Shown one piece after another: positions 26,743-36,007 of a stretch of 64,000 nt of DNA. Where the stretch lies: the NCBI RefSeq assembly GCF_008369325.1, contig NZ_VOBI01000002.1, positions 186,001-250,000 of the forward strand, in the 5' to 3' direction. Below the pieces are notes generated by a model. The model saw only the letters and a list, made by a program, of their open reading frames with translations. It did not search any database and was not told the origin of the DNA. Each line of letters starts with the position of its first letter. Within the stretch, counting starts at the first letter, position 1. The translations under genes and the position numbers were made by a program. This DNA comes from Pseudomonas sp. ANT_H12B. GTDB taxonomy: Bacteria; Pseudomonadota; Gammaproteobacteria; Pseudomonadales; Pseudomonadaceae.

Positions 26743-28105
26743 GACCGGTCTCCAGCCAATTCAAGGGCGCGCAATCGGCGAACGGCAGCTTCAGCTGTTG
26801 CAGTGCCACGTGCCAGTCGCCGAGGCGTTCGGCATCCAGCGCTTGGCCGGGCGGCGCTTGCAGCAGCCAGACGCGGGTGGCCGTGGCGCTACGAGCCAAT
26901 TCGGCGATCAGTGCCAGGCTGCCACGGTCCGGCGAACGTCGCGGGTCGCAGGCGATGGCCAAACGTGCCGGGGGAAAACGGCTCAGCTGTTCGAGGAGTT
27001 TATGGCGCGATTCGCGACTGTCGAGAACGCCGGCGTGGCTCACGTTTTTCGGTAATTGCGGCGGCCACGGACGTTGATCGTCCAGCTCGATGGCCACCAG
27101 CAGCGCGCCATCGCTTGGCAGGTCGCTGATGCCTTTTTCAATTTGATGAAGCTGTTCCGGGGCGGCATCGCTGATACCCAGGCGTTCGCTGGTGGGCATC
27201 AGTCGTTCGCGCAGTTGGGCATAACCGGGCAGGTTCAAATCCAGGCGCAAGGCCGTTTGGCCGGTTTTCCAGCGCCACAGACAAACCAGCGCCAGCAACA
27301 ATCGCGGCAGTATGCCGTAGACCAGCAGCACACCCACCAGCCACGCCGCCCAGGCCTGGCGGGCGCTCTCGATGTTCAGTGCGGTATCGCCACTGGCGCG
27401 GATCATTTCGACGGTGGGCACGCTGAAACCGAGCAAGGCCGGCAGCGCACCGAGGGCTTGGGTCATGGCGACGAAAGTGTCACCGCCAAGAATGGTGGTT
27501 TCCCAGACGAAGCCGTAGCGCCGGGTCGCCATGAGGGTCAGCAGTATCAGAAGAGCGCTGAGCATCGCCAGCAACCACAACCCGTTGACCAGCACGCCGA
27601 CTGCCCAGCGATTGAGTTTCTGGCGTTGCAGCAATAACAACAGGGCGGGCGCCAGTTGCGCGGCTTTGGCATCGCGGGCGAGCTTTTCGCTGAGCCACAA
27701 CCACAAACGTCCCAGCGTCGCGCCGTGTTCACCGGCAAATGCCAGGCCCAGTACCCAGCTCAGCAACAGAATCAGGTTCAAGCCGAGCAGGCTGCCCAAG
27801 GCCCAGAACACATTCACCGGAGTTTGTCCGTCGCCCATTGCGGCAAACGCCAGACCGGCGCCACTGACCACGGCCAGTACCGCCATGACGATCAGCGCCA
27901 GTCGTGCACCTTGCAGCCAATGGTTGAGGGCGCCGGTCAGTCCATCACGCTCGGCCAGCCATAAGGCGCGGCGTTGAATCCGTGTCGGCAGGTCGCCACC
28001 CGCGCTGCGAGCCAGTCGGTTGGCTTCCAGATCATCCAGAGGGCCGGCATGTTCTTCACGCAGACGGATGGTTTCCGTCAGCCAGAGGTTATTCAGTTCA
28101 GTCAC
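26735..28105 (-). CDS. DUF2868 membrane protein
   Basis: 456 residues with about four to five hydrophobic segments (near 70-95, 100-120, 165-195, 235-290), a short cytoplasmic N-terminus and a long soluble C-terminal domain. It matches the DUF2868 proteins that precede DUF3482 GTPases. Overlap with the GTPase gene (26735-26742) makes a two-protein membrane/GTPase unit likely. It is divergent from folA. No enzymatic motif is visible. Confidence 0.78.
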   Translation of the reverse strand: MTELNNLWLTETIRLREEHAGPLDDLEANRLARSAGGDLPTRIQRRALWLAERDGLTGALNHWLQGARLALIVMAVLAVVSGAGLAFAAMGDGQTPVNVFWALGSLLGLNLILLLSWVLGLAFAGEHGATLGRLWLWLSEKLARDAKAAQLAPALLLLLQRQKLNRWAVGVLVNGLWLLAMLSALLILLTLMATRRYGFVWETTILGGDTFVAMTQALGALPALLGFSVPTVEMIRASGDTALNIESARQAWAAWLVGVLLVYGILPRLLLALVCLWRWKTGQTALRLDLNLPGYAQLRERLMPTSERLGISDAAPEQLHQIEKGISDLPSDGALLVAIELDDQRPWPPQLPKNVSHAGVLDSRESRHKLLEQLSRFPPARLAIACDPRRSPDRGSLALIAELARSATATRVWLLQAPPGQALDAERLGDWHVALQQLKLPFADCAPLNWLETGHD

Positions 28106-28190
28106 GCGGCATCCCGTCGCTCAATCGAGCTGTGAGCATAACCGCTGTGACGCTTATCGGGGTACGGGAGGCTCTGGTATCCTCGCCGAC

Positions 28191-28703
28191 ATGACTAAAT
28201 CACTCCCCCTCAGCCTGATCGCAGCCCTCGGTGAAAACCGTGTGATCGGCGTCGACAACAGCATGCCCTGGCACTTGCCGGGGGACTTCAAATACTTCAA
28301 GGCCACCACCCTCGGCAAGCCGATCATCATGGGCCGCAAGACTTGGGATTCCCTCGGTCGTCCGTTGCCGGGGCGGTTGAACATCGTGGTCAGCCGTCAG
28401 GCGGATCTGCTACTGGAAGGTGCGGAGGTTTATCCATCGCTGGAAGCTGCAGTGGTTCGTGCCGAAGCATGGGCAAAGGAGCAGGGCGTTGATGAGCTGA
28501 TGCTGATTGGCGGTGCGCAGTTGTATGCGCAAGGGTTGGCGCAAGCCGATCGGCTGTACCTGACGCGCGTGGCGCTGAGCCCGGACGGGGATGCGTGGTT
28601 TCCGGAGTTTGATTTGAACCAGTGGACGTTGGTGTCGAACGTGCTGAATCCAGCGGAAGGCGACAAGCCGGCGTACACCTTCGAGGTGTGGGAAAAGGCT
28701 TAA
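28191..28703 (+). CDS. folA: Dihydrofolate reductase
   Basis: 170 residues. It reduces dihydrofolate to tetrahydrofolate with NADPH, which is needed to regenerate the folate oxidised by ThyA. Conserved features are LIAALGENRVIGVDNSMPWH, the acidic folate-binding Asp in PGDFKYFK, GRKTWDSLGRPLPGR, and LMLIGGAQLYAQ. I start at the ATG at 28191 (MTKSLPLSLI). The frame is open upstream, but that stretch overlaps the divergent DUF2868 start. Confidence 0.96.
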   Translation: MTKSLPLSLIAALGENRVIGVDNSMPWHLPGDFKYFKATTLGKPIIMGRKTWDSLGRPLPGRLNIVVSRQADLLLEGAEVYPSLEAAVVRAEAWAKEQGVDELMLIGGAQLYAQGLAQADRLYLTRVALSPDGDAWFPEFDLNQWTLVSNVLNPAEGDKPAYTFEVWEKA

Positions 28704-28707
28704 AAGC

Positions 28708-28800
28708 ATCGCCAGCAGGCTGGCTCCCACAGTGGGTTTGAGGTGAAACACGGATTGTGTGAACACGCAAAACCCCTGTGGGAGCCAGCCTGCTGGCGAT
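28708..28800. repeat. REPIN, CCAGC-variant subfamily
   Basis: Inverted pair (28708-28730 and 28778-28800) in which both arms carry the compensating change GAGCCAGCCTGCTGGC for the usual GAGCGAGCCTGCTCGC. It lies between convergent folA and the cystine transporter gene. Confidence 0.85.
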
Positions 28801-28825
28801 GAGGCCGGATCAGACGCTAAAAAAT

Positions 28826-30217
28826 TTAAGCGTGAGCCAACTCCGAATGCTCATCCGCATCCAGCAGCTCTTTATCCGTCTGCTGCATCACCTGGCTGGT
28901 AATCGCACCGGCAGTAATCGAGCCACTGACGTTCAACGCCGTACGCCCCATATCAATCAGCGGCTCAACCGAAATCAGCAACGCCACCAGTGACACCGGC
29001 AAGCCCATCGCCGGCAGCACGATCAACGCGGCAAACGTCGCGCCACCACCAACCCCCGCCACACCGGCCGAACTCAGCGTCACAATCGCCACCAGCGTCG
29101 CGATCCACAGTGGGTCCAACGGGTTGATGCCCACCGTCGGTGCAACCATCACTGCCAACATCGCCGGGTACAGGCCGGCACAGCCGTTCTGGCCAATGGT
29201 CGCGCCGAACGAAGCGGCAAAACTGGCGATGGATTGCGGAATGCCTAAACGGCTGGTCTGCGCTTCAATGCTCAGCGGAATGGTTGCGGCGCTGGAGCGG
29301 CTGGTGAAGGCAAACGTCAGCACCGGCCAGATCTTGCGAAAGAAGCGCAGCGGGTTGATCCCGGCCGCCGACACCAGCAGGCCATGGACTACAAACATCA
29401 AGCCCAGGCCGATGTAGGAAACCACCACAAAACTGCCGAGCTTGATGATGTCTTGCAGGTTGGAGCCGGCGACCACTTTGGTCATCAGCGCCAATACGCC
29501 GTACGGGGTCAGCTTCATCACCAGACGCACCAGGCGCATCACCCAGGCTTGCAGGGTGTCGATGGCGTTGATCACTTTCTGACCTTTCTCGACATCATCT
29601 TTCAACAGTTGCAGCGCCGCGACCCCAAGGAACGCAGCAAAAATCACCACGCTGATGATCGAGGTCGGCTTCGCGCGAGCGAGGTCGGCGAACGGGTTTT
29701 GCGGAATGAACGACAGCAACAGCTGCGGCACATTCAGGTCGGCAACCTTGCCCGCGTAGTCGGTCTGGATGGTTTGCAGACGGGCCATTTCCTGAGTACC
29801 GGCCACCAGGCCTTCGGCGGTCAGGCCGAAGAGGTTGGTCAGGCCGATGCCAATCAGCGCTGCGATGGCGGTGGTGAACAACAGTGTGCCGATGGTCAGG
29901 AAGCTGATCTTGCCCAGCGACGAGGCGTTGTGCAGACGCGCCACGGCGCTGAGGATCGAGGCAAACACCAGCGGGATCACGATCATTTGCAGCAACTGCA
30001 CGTAACCATTGCCCACCAGATCGAACCAGCCGATCGAGGCTTTCAGTACCGGGTTGCCGGCACCGTAAATCGTGTGCAGCGCCACACCGAACAGCACGCC
30101 CAACACCAATGCGAGCAGGACTTTTTTAGCTAAGCTCCACGTCGTATGACGGGTTTGCGCCAAGCCAAAGAGCAGGGCGAGGAATACCAGCAGATTGAGG
30201 ATCAGCGGCAGATTCAT
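28826..30217 (-). CDS. tcyP: L-cystine / dicarboxylate:cation symporter (TcyP-like)
   Basis: 463 residues, DAACS (glutamate-transporter-like) fold with about eight membrane helices and re-entrant loops. Typical elements are [15 protein letters not shown], the serine-rich re-entrant loop [32 protein letters not shown], and a C-terminal [20 protein letters not shown]. The closest named relatives I recognise are YdjN/TcyP cystine importers, so sulfur acquisition is likely, though a dicarboxylate substrate is possible. I use the ATG at 30217; the frame is open to 30274 without a good start. Confidence 0.82.
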   Translation of the reverse strand: MNLPLILNLLVFLALLFGLAQTRHTTWSLAKKVLLALVLGVLFGVALHTIYGAGNPVLKASIGWFDLVGNGYVQLLQMIVIPLVFASILSAVARLHNASSLGKISFLTIGTLLFTTAIAALIGIGLTNLFGLTAEGLVAGTQEMARLQTIQTDYAGKVADLNVPQLLLSFIPQNPFADLARAKPTSIISVVIFAAFLGVAALQLLKDDVEKGQKVINAIDTLQAWVMRLVRLVMKLTPYGVLALMTKVVAGSNLQDIIKLGSFVVVSYIGLGLMFVVHGLLVSAAGINPLRFFRKIWPVLTFAFTSRSSAATIPLSIEAQTSRLGIPQSIASFAASFGATIGQNGCAGLYPAMLAVMVAPTVGINPLDPLWIATLVAIVTLSSAGVAGVGGGATFAALIVLPAMGLPVSLVALLISVEPLIDMGRTALNVSGSITAGAITSQVMQQTDKELLDADEHSELAHA

Positions 30218-30464
30218 ATGAACTCCGAGAGAGACTTGTGCCAGCCACCTTCCGGGGTAGCTGCGAACCGGCAAGCCTAACAGCTTGAAATCTAATGAAT
30301 TAATATCAAAAAAGTCTGTTGAGTGTCGTTTTTGGAATAAGAGAATGTCGTTGTCAGGGATGCAGCTGACGCGGAAGGGACGCGGGCGGTCGCTGGCAGA
30401 CGGGGACTGTCACACCAATTTGTTAGCGTCGATATCTTTGAATCAGGTCTTCAATAAGGGAAGC

Positions 30465-31526
30465 ATGCCAATGAAGTTCGCACCGAAATTTCTGGTTGCC
30501 GCACTCTGTCTTGGCCTCATCGGCCAGGTACTCGCCACGGATTTGAAGCATTGGCCAGCCGATCAGGCCAAGGCGCTGGACGCGATGATTGCGGCCAACG
30601 CCAACAAGGGTAACTACGCGGTGTTCGACATGGACAACACCAGTTACCGCTACGACCTCGAAGAGTCATTGCTGCCGTTCATGGAGAGCAAGGGCCTGAT
30701 CACCCGCGACAAGCTCGACCCCTCCCTGAAACTGATCCCGTTCAAAGACACCGCCGACCACAAGGAAAGCCTGTTCAGCTACTACTATCGCCTCTGCGAA
30801 ATCGACGACATGGTTTGCTACCCTTGGGTCGCCCAAGTGTTCTCCGGTTTCACCCTTCAGGAACTCAAAGGCTATGTCGACGAGTTGATGGCTTCCGGTA
30901 AACCGGTGTCGGCGACTTATTACGAAGGCGATGTGGTGAAGAACCTCGACGTCAATCCACCGAAAATCTTTACCGGTCAGCAAGAGCTCTACAACAAGCT
31001 GATGGAGAACGGCATCGAGGTCTACGTCATGACCGCCGCCTCCGAAGAACTGGTGCGCATGGTCGCGGCCGATCCGAAGTACGGCTACAACGTCAAACCG
31101 CAAAACGTAATCGGCGTGAGTTTGTTGCTCAAGGACCCGAAGACCGGCGAGCTGACCACTGCACGTAAGCAGATCACCGCGGGCAAGTATGACGAGAAGG
31201 CCAACCTGGGCCTCGAACTGACCCCGTACCTGTGGACCCCGGCGACCTGGATGGCGGGTAAACACGCGGCAATCCTGACCTACATCGATGAGTGGAAAAA
31301 ACCGGTATTGGTTGGCGGTGATACCCCAACCAGCGATGGCTACATGCTGTTCCACGATGTCGACGTGGCCAAGGGCGGCATCCACTTGTGGGTCAACCGC
31401 AAAGACAAATACATGACCCAGATAAACGGCATGATGGCCAAGCACGCTGCGGCGCAGGCCAAGGAAGGTTTGCCGGTGACGGCGGACAAGAACTGGGTGA
31501 TCGTGACGCCTGAAGAGATTCAGTAA
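30465..31526 (+). CDS. pchP: Phosphorylcholine phosphatase (HAD family, periplasmic)
   Basis: 353 residues. A signal peptide (MPMKFAPKFLVAALCLGLIG, cleaved near VLAT) leads to a HAD hydrolase with nucleophile motif VFDMDNTSYRYDLEE, motif II VMTAASEE and motif III/IV around WKKPVLVGGDTPTSDG. It matches PchP of P. aeruginosa, which releases choline from phosphorylcholine in the periplasm. AAGG lies upstream of the ATG at 30465; the ATG at 30471 is an alternative two codons later. It is divergent from the cystine transporter. Confidence 0.88.
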   Translation: MPMKFAPKFLVAALCLGLIGQVLATDLKHWPADQAKALDAMIAANANKGNYAVFDMDNTSYRYDLEESLLPFMESKGLITRDKLDPSLKLIPFKDTADHKESLFSYYYRLCEIDDMVCYPWVAQVFSGFTLQELKGYVDELMASGKPVSATYYEGDVVKNLDVNPPKIFTGQQELYNKLMENGIEVYVMTAASEELVRMVAADPKYGYNVKPQNVIGVSLLLKDPKTGELTTARKQITAGKYDEKANLGLELTPYLWTPATWMAGKHAAILTYIDEWKKPVLVGGDTPTSDGYMLFHDVDVAKGGIHLWVNRKDKYMTQINGMMAKHAAAQAKEGLPVTADKNWVIVTPEEIQ

Positions 31527-31541
31527 GACCGAGGTGCTGCC

Positions 31542-31616
31542 ATCGCGAGCAGGCTCGCTCCCACATTGGATTTGCGTCGTTCACAAATCCCTTGTGGGAG
31601 CGAGCCTGCTCGCGAT
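31542..31616. repeat. REPIN
   Basis: Inverted REP pair (31542-31564 and 31594-31616) between convergent pchP and ilvD. Confidence 0.9.
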
Positions 31617-31676
31617 GGGGCCAAAATGTTCACCCCATCAATCGATTGTTAATCCGGTTTCGCTAGCAAAAAAATA

Positions 31677-31693
31677 CCCCGCACTTGGCGGGG
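31677..31693 (-). terminator. Rho-independent terminator of ilvD
   Basis: On the minus strand, CCCCGC and GCGGGG arms with a 5-base loop are followed by TA and a run of seven T. It starts 24 bp past the ilvD stop. Confidence 0.88.
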
Positions 31694-31716
31694 CATTTTA
31701 TTTCTGCGATTGACGC

Positions 31717-33558
31717 TTACAACCCGTCGAGCATTGCCTTGTTACGCACAGCACCCTTGTCGGCACTGGTCGCCAGCAGGGCGTAGGCCTTCAGTGCGGT
31801 GGTCACTTTGCGTGGACGCTTTTCTACCGGTTTCCAGCCTTTTTGATCCTGCTCGGCACGGCGGCCAGCCATTTCTTCATCGCTGATCAACAGGTTGATC
31901 GAGCGGTTCGGAATGTCGATCAGTACCTTGTCGCCATCCTGCACCAGACCAATCGCGCCGCCTGCAGCCGCTTCTGGCGAAGCGTGGCCGATGGACAGGC
32001 CCGAGGTGCCGCCGGAGAAACGGCCATCGGTGAGCAGGGCGCAGGCTTTGCCCAGGCCTTTGGATTTCAGATAGGACGTCGGGTACAGCATTTCCTGCAT
32101 GCCCGGGCCGCCTTTCGGGCCTTCGTAACGAATGATCACGATGTCGCCGGCCTTCACTTCGTCAGCGAGGATGCCGCGTACGGCGCTGTCCTGGCTTTCG
32201 AAGATCTTCGCGTTGCCTTCGAAGACGTGGATCGATTCGTCGACGCCCGCGGTTTTCACTACGCAGCCGTCCAGCGCGATGTTGCCGTACAGAACGGCCA
32301 GGCCGCCTTCTTTCGAGTAAGCGTGTTCGACACTGCGGATGCAGCCGTTTTCACGGTCGTCATCCAGGGTTTCCCAACGGGTCGACTGGCTGAACGCAGT
32401 TTGCGTCGGGATGCCCGCAGGACCGGCCTTGAAGAAGTGATGCACCGCTTCGTCGTTGGTCTGGGTGATGTCCCACTTGGCAATGCCTTCGGCCAGGGTC
32501 TTGCTGTGCACGGTCGGCAGGTCGGTGTGCAGCAGACCGCCGCGGGACAGCGAACCGAGGATGCTGAAGATCCCGCCAGCGCGGTGCACGTCTTCCATGT
32601 GGTACTTCTGGATGTTCGGCGCGACTTTGCACAGTTGCGGTACATGGCGGGAGAGGCGGTCGATGTCGCGCAGGTCGAAATCGATCTCGGCTTCCTGGGC
32701 CGCGGCCAGCAGGTGCAGGATGGTGTTGGTGGAACCGCCCATGGCGATGTCCAGGGTCATGGCGTTTTCGAACGCCTTGAAGTTGGCGATGTTGCGCGGC
32801 AATACCGATTCGTCGTTCTCGCCGTAGTAACGCTTGCACAGCTCGACGATGGTGCGGCCGGCCTGCAGGAACAGCTGTTCGCGGTCGCTGTGGGTGGCGA
32901 GGGTCGAACCGTTGCCCGGCAATGCCAGGCCCAGGGCTTCGACCAGGCAGTTCATCGAGTTGGCGGTGAACATGCCGGAGCACGAACCGCAAGTCGGGCA
33001 GGCGCTGCGCTCGTACTCAGCGACTTTCTCGTCAGAAGCGCTGGAGTCGGCGGCGATCACCATGGCGTCGACCAGGTCGAGACCATGACTGGCCAGTTTG
33101 GTCTTGCCGGCTTCCATCGGGCCGCCGGAAACGAAGATCACCGGGATGTTCAGGCGCAGGGCGGCCATCAGCATGCCAGGGGTGATCTTGTCGCAGTTCG
33201 AGATGCAGACAATGGCGTCGGCGCAGTGGGCGTTGACCATGTACTCGACGGAATCGGCGATGATCTCGCGGCTCGGCAGCGAATACAGCATGCCGTCGTG
33301 GCCCATGGCGATGCCGTCATCCACGGCGATGGTGTTGAATTCTTTTGCCACGCCACCAGCGCGTTCGATTTCGCGGGCGACCAGTTGACCCAGGTCCTTG
33401 AGGTGCACGTGGCCCGGTACGAACTGGGTGAAAGAGTTGGCAATGGCGATGATCGGCTTTTTGAAGTCGTCATCTTTCATCCCCGTGGCGCGCCACAGTG
33501 CGCGGGCGCCGGCCATGTTGCGGCCATGGGTGGATGTTTTCGAGCGGTAATCAGGCAT
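31717..33558 (-). CDS. ilvD: Dihydroxy-acid dehydratase
   Basis: 613 residues, normal length. It dehydrates 2,3-dihydroxy-isovalerate and 2,3-dihydroxy-3-methylvalerate in valine and isoleucine synthesis, using a Fe-S cluster and Mg. Cluster cysteines appear in [13 protein letters not shown] and [19 protein letters not shown]. The C-terminal [20 protein letters not shown] is the family signature. It starts at the ATG at 33558. It serves the same pathway as ilvA at 5677 but is a separate transcription unit. Confidence 0.97.
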   Translation of the reverse strand: MPDYRSKTSTHGRNMAGARALWRATGMKDDDFKKPIIAIANSFTQFVPGHVHLKDLGQLVAREIERAGGVAKEFNTIAVDDGIAMGHDGMLYSLPSREIIADSVEYMVNAHCADAIVCISNCDKITPGMLMAALRLNIPVIFVSGGPMEAGKTKLASHGLDLVDAMVIAADSSASDEKVAEYERSACPTCGSCSGMFTANSMNCLVEALGLALPGNGSTLATHSDREQLFLQAGRTIVELCKRYYGENDESVLPRNIANFKAFENAMTLDIAMGGSTNTILHLLAAAQEAEIDFDLRDIDRLSRHVPQLCKVAPNIQKYHMEDVHRAGGIFSILGSLSRGGLLHTDLPTVHSKTLAEGIAKWDITQTNDEAVHHFFKAGPAGIPTQTAFSQSTRWETLDDDRENGCIRSVEHAYSKEGGLAVLYGNIALDGCVVKTAGVDESIHVFEGNAKIFESQDSAVRGILADEVKAGDIVIIRYEGPKGGPGMQEMLYPTSYLKSKGLGKACALLTDGRFSGGTSGLSIGHASPEAAAGGAIGLVQDGDKVLIDIPNRSINLLISDEEMAGRRAEQDQKGWKPVEKRPRKVTTALKAYALLATSADKGAVRNKAMLDGL

Positions 33559-33816
33559 GAAGCACTCCGGGCGGCTAATCAGGTATCAAAAGGGAAGTGA
33601 GCTTCTATTGACGTCTGGAACACTCAGAAATGGCCGTGTGTCCGGAAGTTGCCGATAACTTTGCGGGATCGCCGCGCGCTTCAGCTTGAGCTCATAAACC
33701 CGCCGGGGGATGACTGGCGATGAATGTCGCGATTCTACACGGCTGGCGTCAGGAGGGAATGCCCGAAAATGTTGATCCGGCGCTGACGAGGCGTGTGGGA
33801 TGACCATCGGTAGCGG

Positions 33817-35037
33817 TTACTCGCAATCCGGGTCGGGGCTCATACTTTTGGCGTGGTTGTTGATGCGACTGTTCAGTGCCAATGCCAGGGCACTCAGGAT
33901 GATGAAGCTGTAGCCCAGAGTGGCTTGCAGATTTGCGGGGCTCAAACTGATCAATGCACTGATCAGTCCGCCGCAGATGAAAATCAGCGTACTGCCGGCC
34001 GATGCCGAGGTTCCGGCATTGTCCGGGAACAGGCTCATGGCTTTGGACGTGGCGGCTGGTCGAGCGATGGTGGTGCCCGCAGTGCAAATCAGCATGGGAA
34101 TAAGGACGGTGGCTGCCGACAATGGGAAGTGCAGCGAAAGGTAAAGCAGGCTCAGGCCCGACAGGAAGATCAGACCCAGCCCGATGACGATCTGATGGCA
34201 GGCACTGATTCGATGGGTCAGCAATGTCGCGAGAATACCGCCGACCAGATAGGCCACGCCGTAGATCAGCAAGGTTAGCGAGAAGTCATAGGGCGAGAGC
34301 TGAAGTTGCTCCATGAAGATCAGCGGTGAAATGACGATGAACGAAAAATGGCAGGCGAAGGCAAAAGCCGATATCAGCCAGTAACCCAGAAATTCAAAGT
34401 CGCTGAAGACCCGTCGATAGGATTGGATGATGTTCGGGCGTCCACCCACTGCACCTGGGTGAGAACGTTCAAGAAGAAAACAGGCTTTGATGAACACCAC
34501 GACCGCCAGTGCGGTGAACAGCACAAAGCTGCCCTGCCAATCCAGTGTGGCTTGCAGGAAGGTCCCGGCCAGTGGCGAGACCGAAATGAAAAAGCCGGTC
34601 GCGGTCACCATAAGAATCCGCAAGCGCTCACGCTCTTCTCCTCTGAACAGGTCCTGCACCAGCGCTTGGGAGAGTACGAAACAGCCACAGCCAAGGGCCT
34701 GGACGACACGGAAGAGCAGAAACGAAGCGTAGTCTGTGGACAGCACGCAACCCATGGCCCCCATCATCGAAACCCCCATGCCCGCCAGCAGCAGCTTCTT
34801 GCGTCCGATCACGTCCGAGAGTGGTCCGATCAGCAGTTGGGACAGGGCAATGCCGACGGCGAACAGACTGATGGACAGCGCGATATCAGCGGGAGTGGTA
34901 TGAAATTGCCCAGCCAGCGCCGGGAACGAAGGCAGCAAGACATCCAGCGGGAAGACACCGAGCAGCACCATGGCCAGTAACAAACCGATTGCCCCGTGAC
35001 GGTTTTTGACGTTTACAACGGATTTCCCCTCATCCAT
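33817..35037 (-). CDS. MFS exporter (Bcr/CflA-like), last gene of the SagB/AurF operon
   Basis: 406 residues, about twelve membrane helices. The DHA1 drug-proton antiporter signature appears as LIGPLSDVIGRKKLLLAG after helix 2, with LLPSFPALAGQFHTTPADIA in helix 1 and RVVQALGCGCFVLSQALVQD in helix 4. It is close to the Bcr/CflA group, which exports small hydrophobic compounds. The ATG at 35037 overlaps the oxygenase stop (ATGGATGA), so it is translationally coupled. In context it probably exports, or gives self-protection against, the small product made by the two enzymes upstream. Confidence 0.85.
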   Translation of the reverse strand: MDEGKSVVNVKNRHGAIGLLLAMVLLGVFPLDVLLPSFPALAGQFHTTPADIALSISLFAVGIALSQLLIGPLSDVIGRKKLLLAGMGVSMMGAMGCVLSTDYASFLLFRVVQALGCGCFVLSQALVQDLFRGEERERLRILMVTATGFFISVSPLAGTFLQATLDWQGSFVLFTALAVVVFIKACFLLERSHPGAVGGRPNIIQSYRRVFSDFEFLGYWLISAFAFACHFSFIVISPLIFMEQLQLSPYDFSLTLLIYGVAYLVGGILATLLTHRISACHQIVIGLGLIFLSGLSLLYLSLHFPLSAATVLIPMLICTAGTTIARPAATSKAMSLFPDNAGTSASAGSTLIFICGGLISALISLSPANLQATLGYSFIILSALALALNSRINNHAKSMSPDPDCE

Positions 35038-36007
35038 CGACCAGCCCTGCCTCTTTGAAGAGTTGCCGATTACAAGGCAGGTCGAAGAACCCCGCCTTCT
35101 CCATTGCTTGAATCGTCGCACCTGCACCTGATCGGGCGCGCTGAAGGAAAGCTTGCGGGCCCGTCAGACCGCTGACGATTTCGGTGATGGATGTCCTGCC
35201 GATATCGACGCTGCACAGGCTTTCCCTCAGCCATCGCTCATCGACCTCAAAGAAAACCTGAAGGATGTCCAGCAGCAGTCTGGCGGAGACTGTGCGTTGG
35301 CTGCTGTTCAGGGTCAGCCACAGGTAATGGAACACTTCGGAAAAATAGCGACTGTGTCGCGCCTCGTCGGTGAGGTGGTCTCTGAGCATTTCCTGGACGC
35401 TGGACACCAGCACGTCGCGGCAAACATCGAGCAATTCCCTGGCGATAATTGTCTCGGACACGAAACCGACGAGAAACCAGGCCAACGGCTTGTGCCTGTC
35501 AGGGGTGTGGGCGATCAGGGTGTTGAGTCGGGTGATGCGGTGCGGCATTACCGGGCGATGGGTCATGCCGTAGAAGTCGGCGATCTGTTCCGCGAGACCA
35601 TTGGAGAACAGGGCGTGATAACCCTCGTCGGTATAGAGCTGGAGGGCGGCCGTTTTCATTCGTCGCGGGATACAAGTCCCGAGCTCATCATGGATGATGG
35701 TTTCCACGGAGCGGTTGACGATGCGATGTTCGAGCAGGGTGGTGTAGTCGAGGAAATACATCAGATGATTGGCCGATAATCGATGGGTGACCGCGTTACC
35801 TGATCTTTCGACTGCCGGGTGATTCAGGTAGGGCAGGAAGGTCGGCGGGAACCAGTGTCGTGTTTCCAGTTGCCGTTCCAGGTCGGATGGTAATTGATAG
35901 GTGTGCTCGCTGGTTCGTACAGAGGCTCGAGTGTTCCAGTCGCCGAGGGTGAAACGCTGGGCCCAGGCGTCGGGCAAGGGCAGGGGATCTGTGCCGGACT
36001 CGGTCAT
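35030..36007 (-). CDS. AurF/CmlI-type non-heme diiron oxygenase
   Basis: 325 residues. A full diiron ligand set is visible: E93 (LLEHRIV), E128xxH131 (DEGYH), E185 (SETII) and H211xxxE215xxH218 (HLTDEARH). The 35-residue gap between the first two Glu equals that in AurF as I recall it (E101 to E136), and the closing HxxxExxH is the AurF signature. AurF relatives oxidise amines to hydroxylamine, nitroso or nitro groups or make related N- or C-oxidations. I start at the ATG at 36007, which overlaps the SagB-gene stop (ATGA). The substrate is unknown; the small peptide encoded at the head of the operon or a fragment of it is one possibility. Confidence 0.83.
   Translation of the reverse strand: MTESGTDPLPLPDAWAQRFTLGDWNTRASVRTSEHTYQLPSDLERQLETRHWFPPTFLPYLNHPAVERSGNAVTHRLSANHLMYFLDYTTLLEHRIVNRSVETIIHDELGTCIPRRMKTAALQLYTDEGYHALFSNGLAEQIADFYGMTHRPVMPHRITRLNTLIAHTPDRHKPLAWFLVGFVSETIIARELLDVCRDVLVSSVQEMLRDHLTDEARHSRYFSEVFHYLWLTLNSSQRTVSARLLLDILQVFFEVDERWLRESLCSVDIGRTSITEIVSGLTGPQAFLQRARSGAGATIQAMEKAGFFDLPCNRQLFKEAGLVDG

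Noticed and set aside
33560..33816. A second small peptide gene or terminator between ilvD and the MFS gene
   Set aside because: Short open frames exist, but none has a convincing ribosome binding site or hairpin with a T run. The region most likely holds only the ilvD promoter.
35030..36007. Oxygenase as a ribonucleotide reductase R2 or ferritin-like protein
   Set aside because: The spacing of ligands and the HxxxExxH ending match AurF/CmlI rather than the two ExxH motifs of R2 or ferritin, and no R1 partner is nearby.
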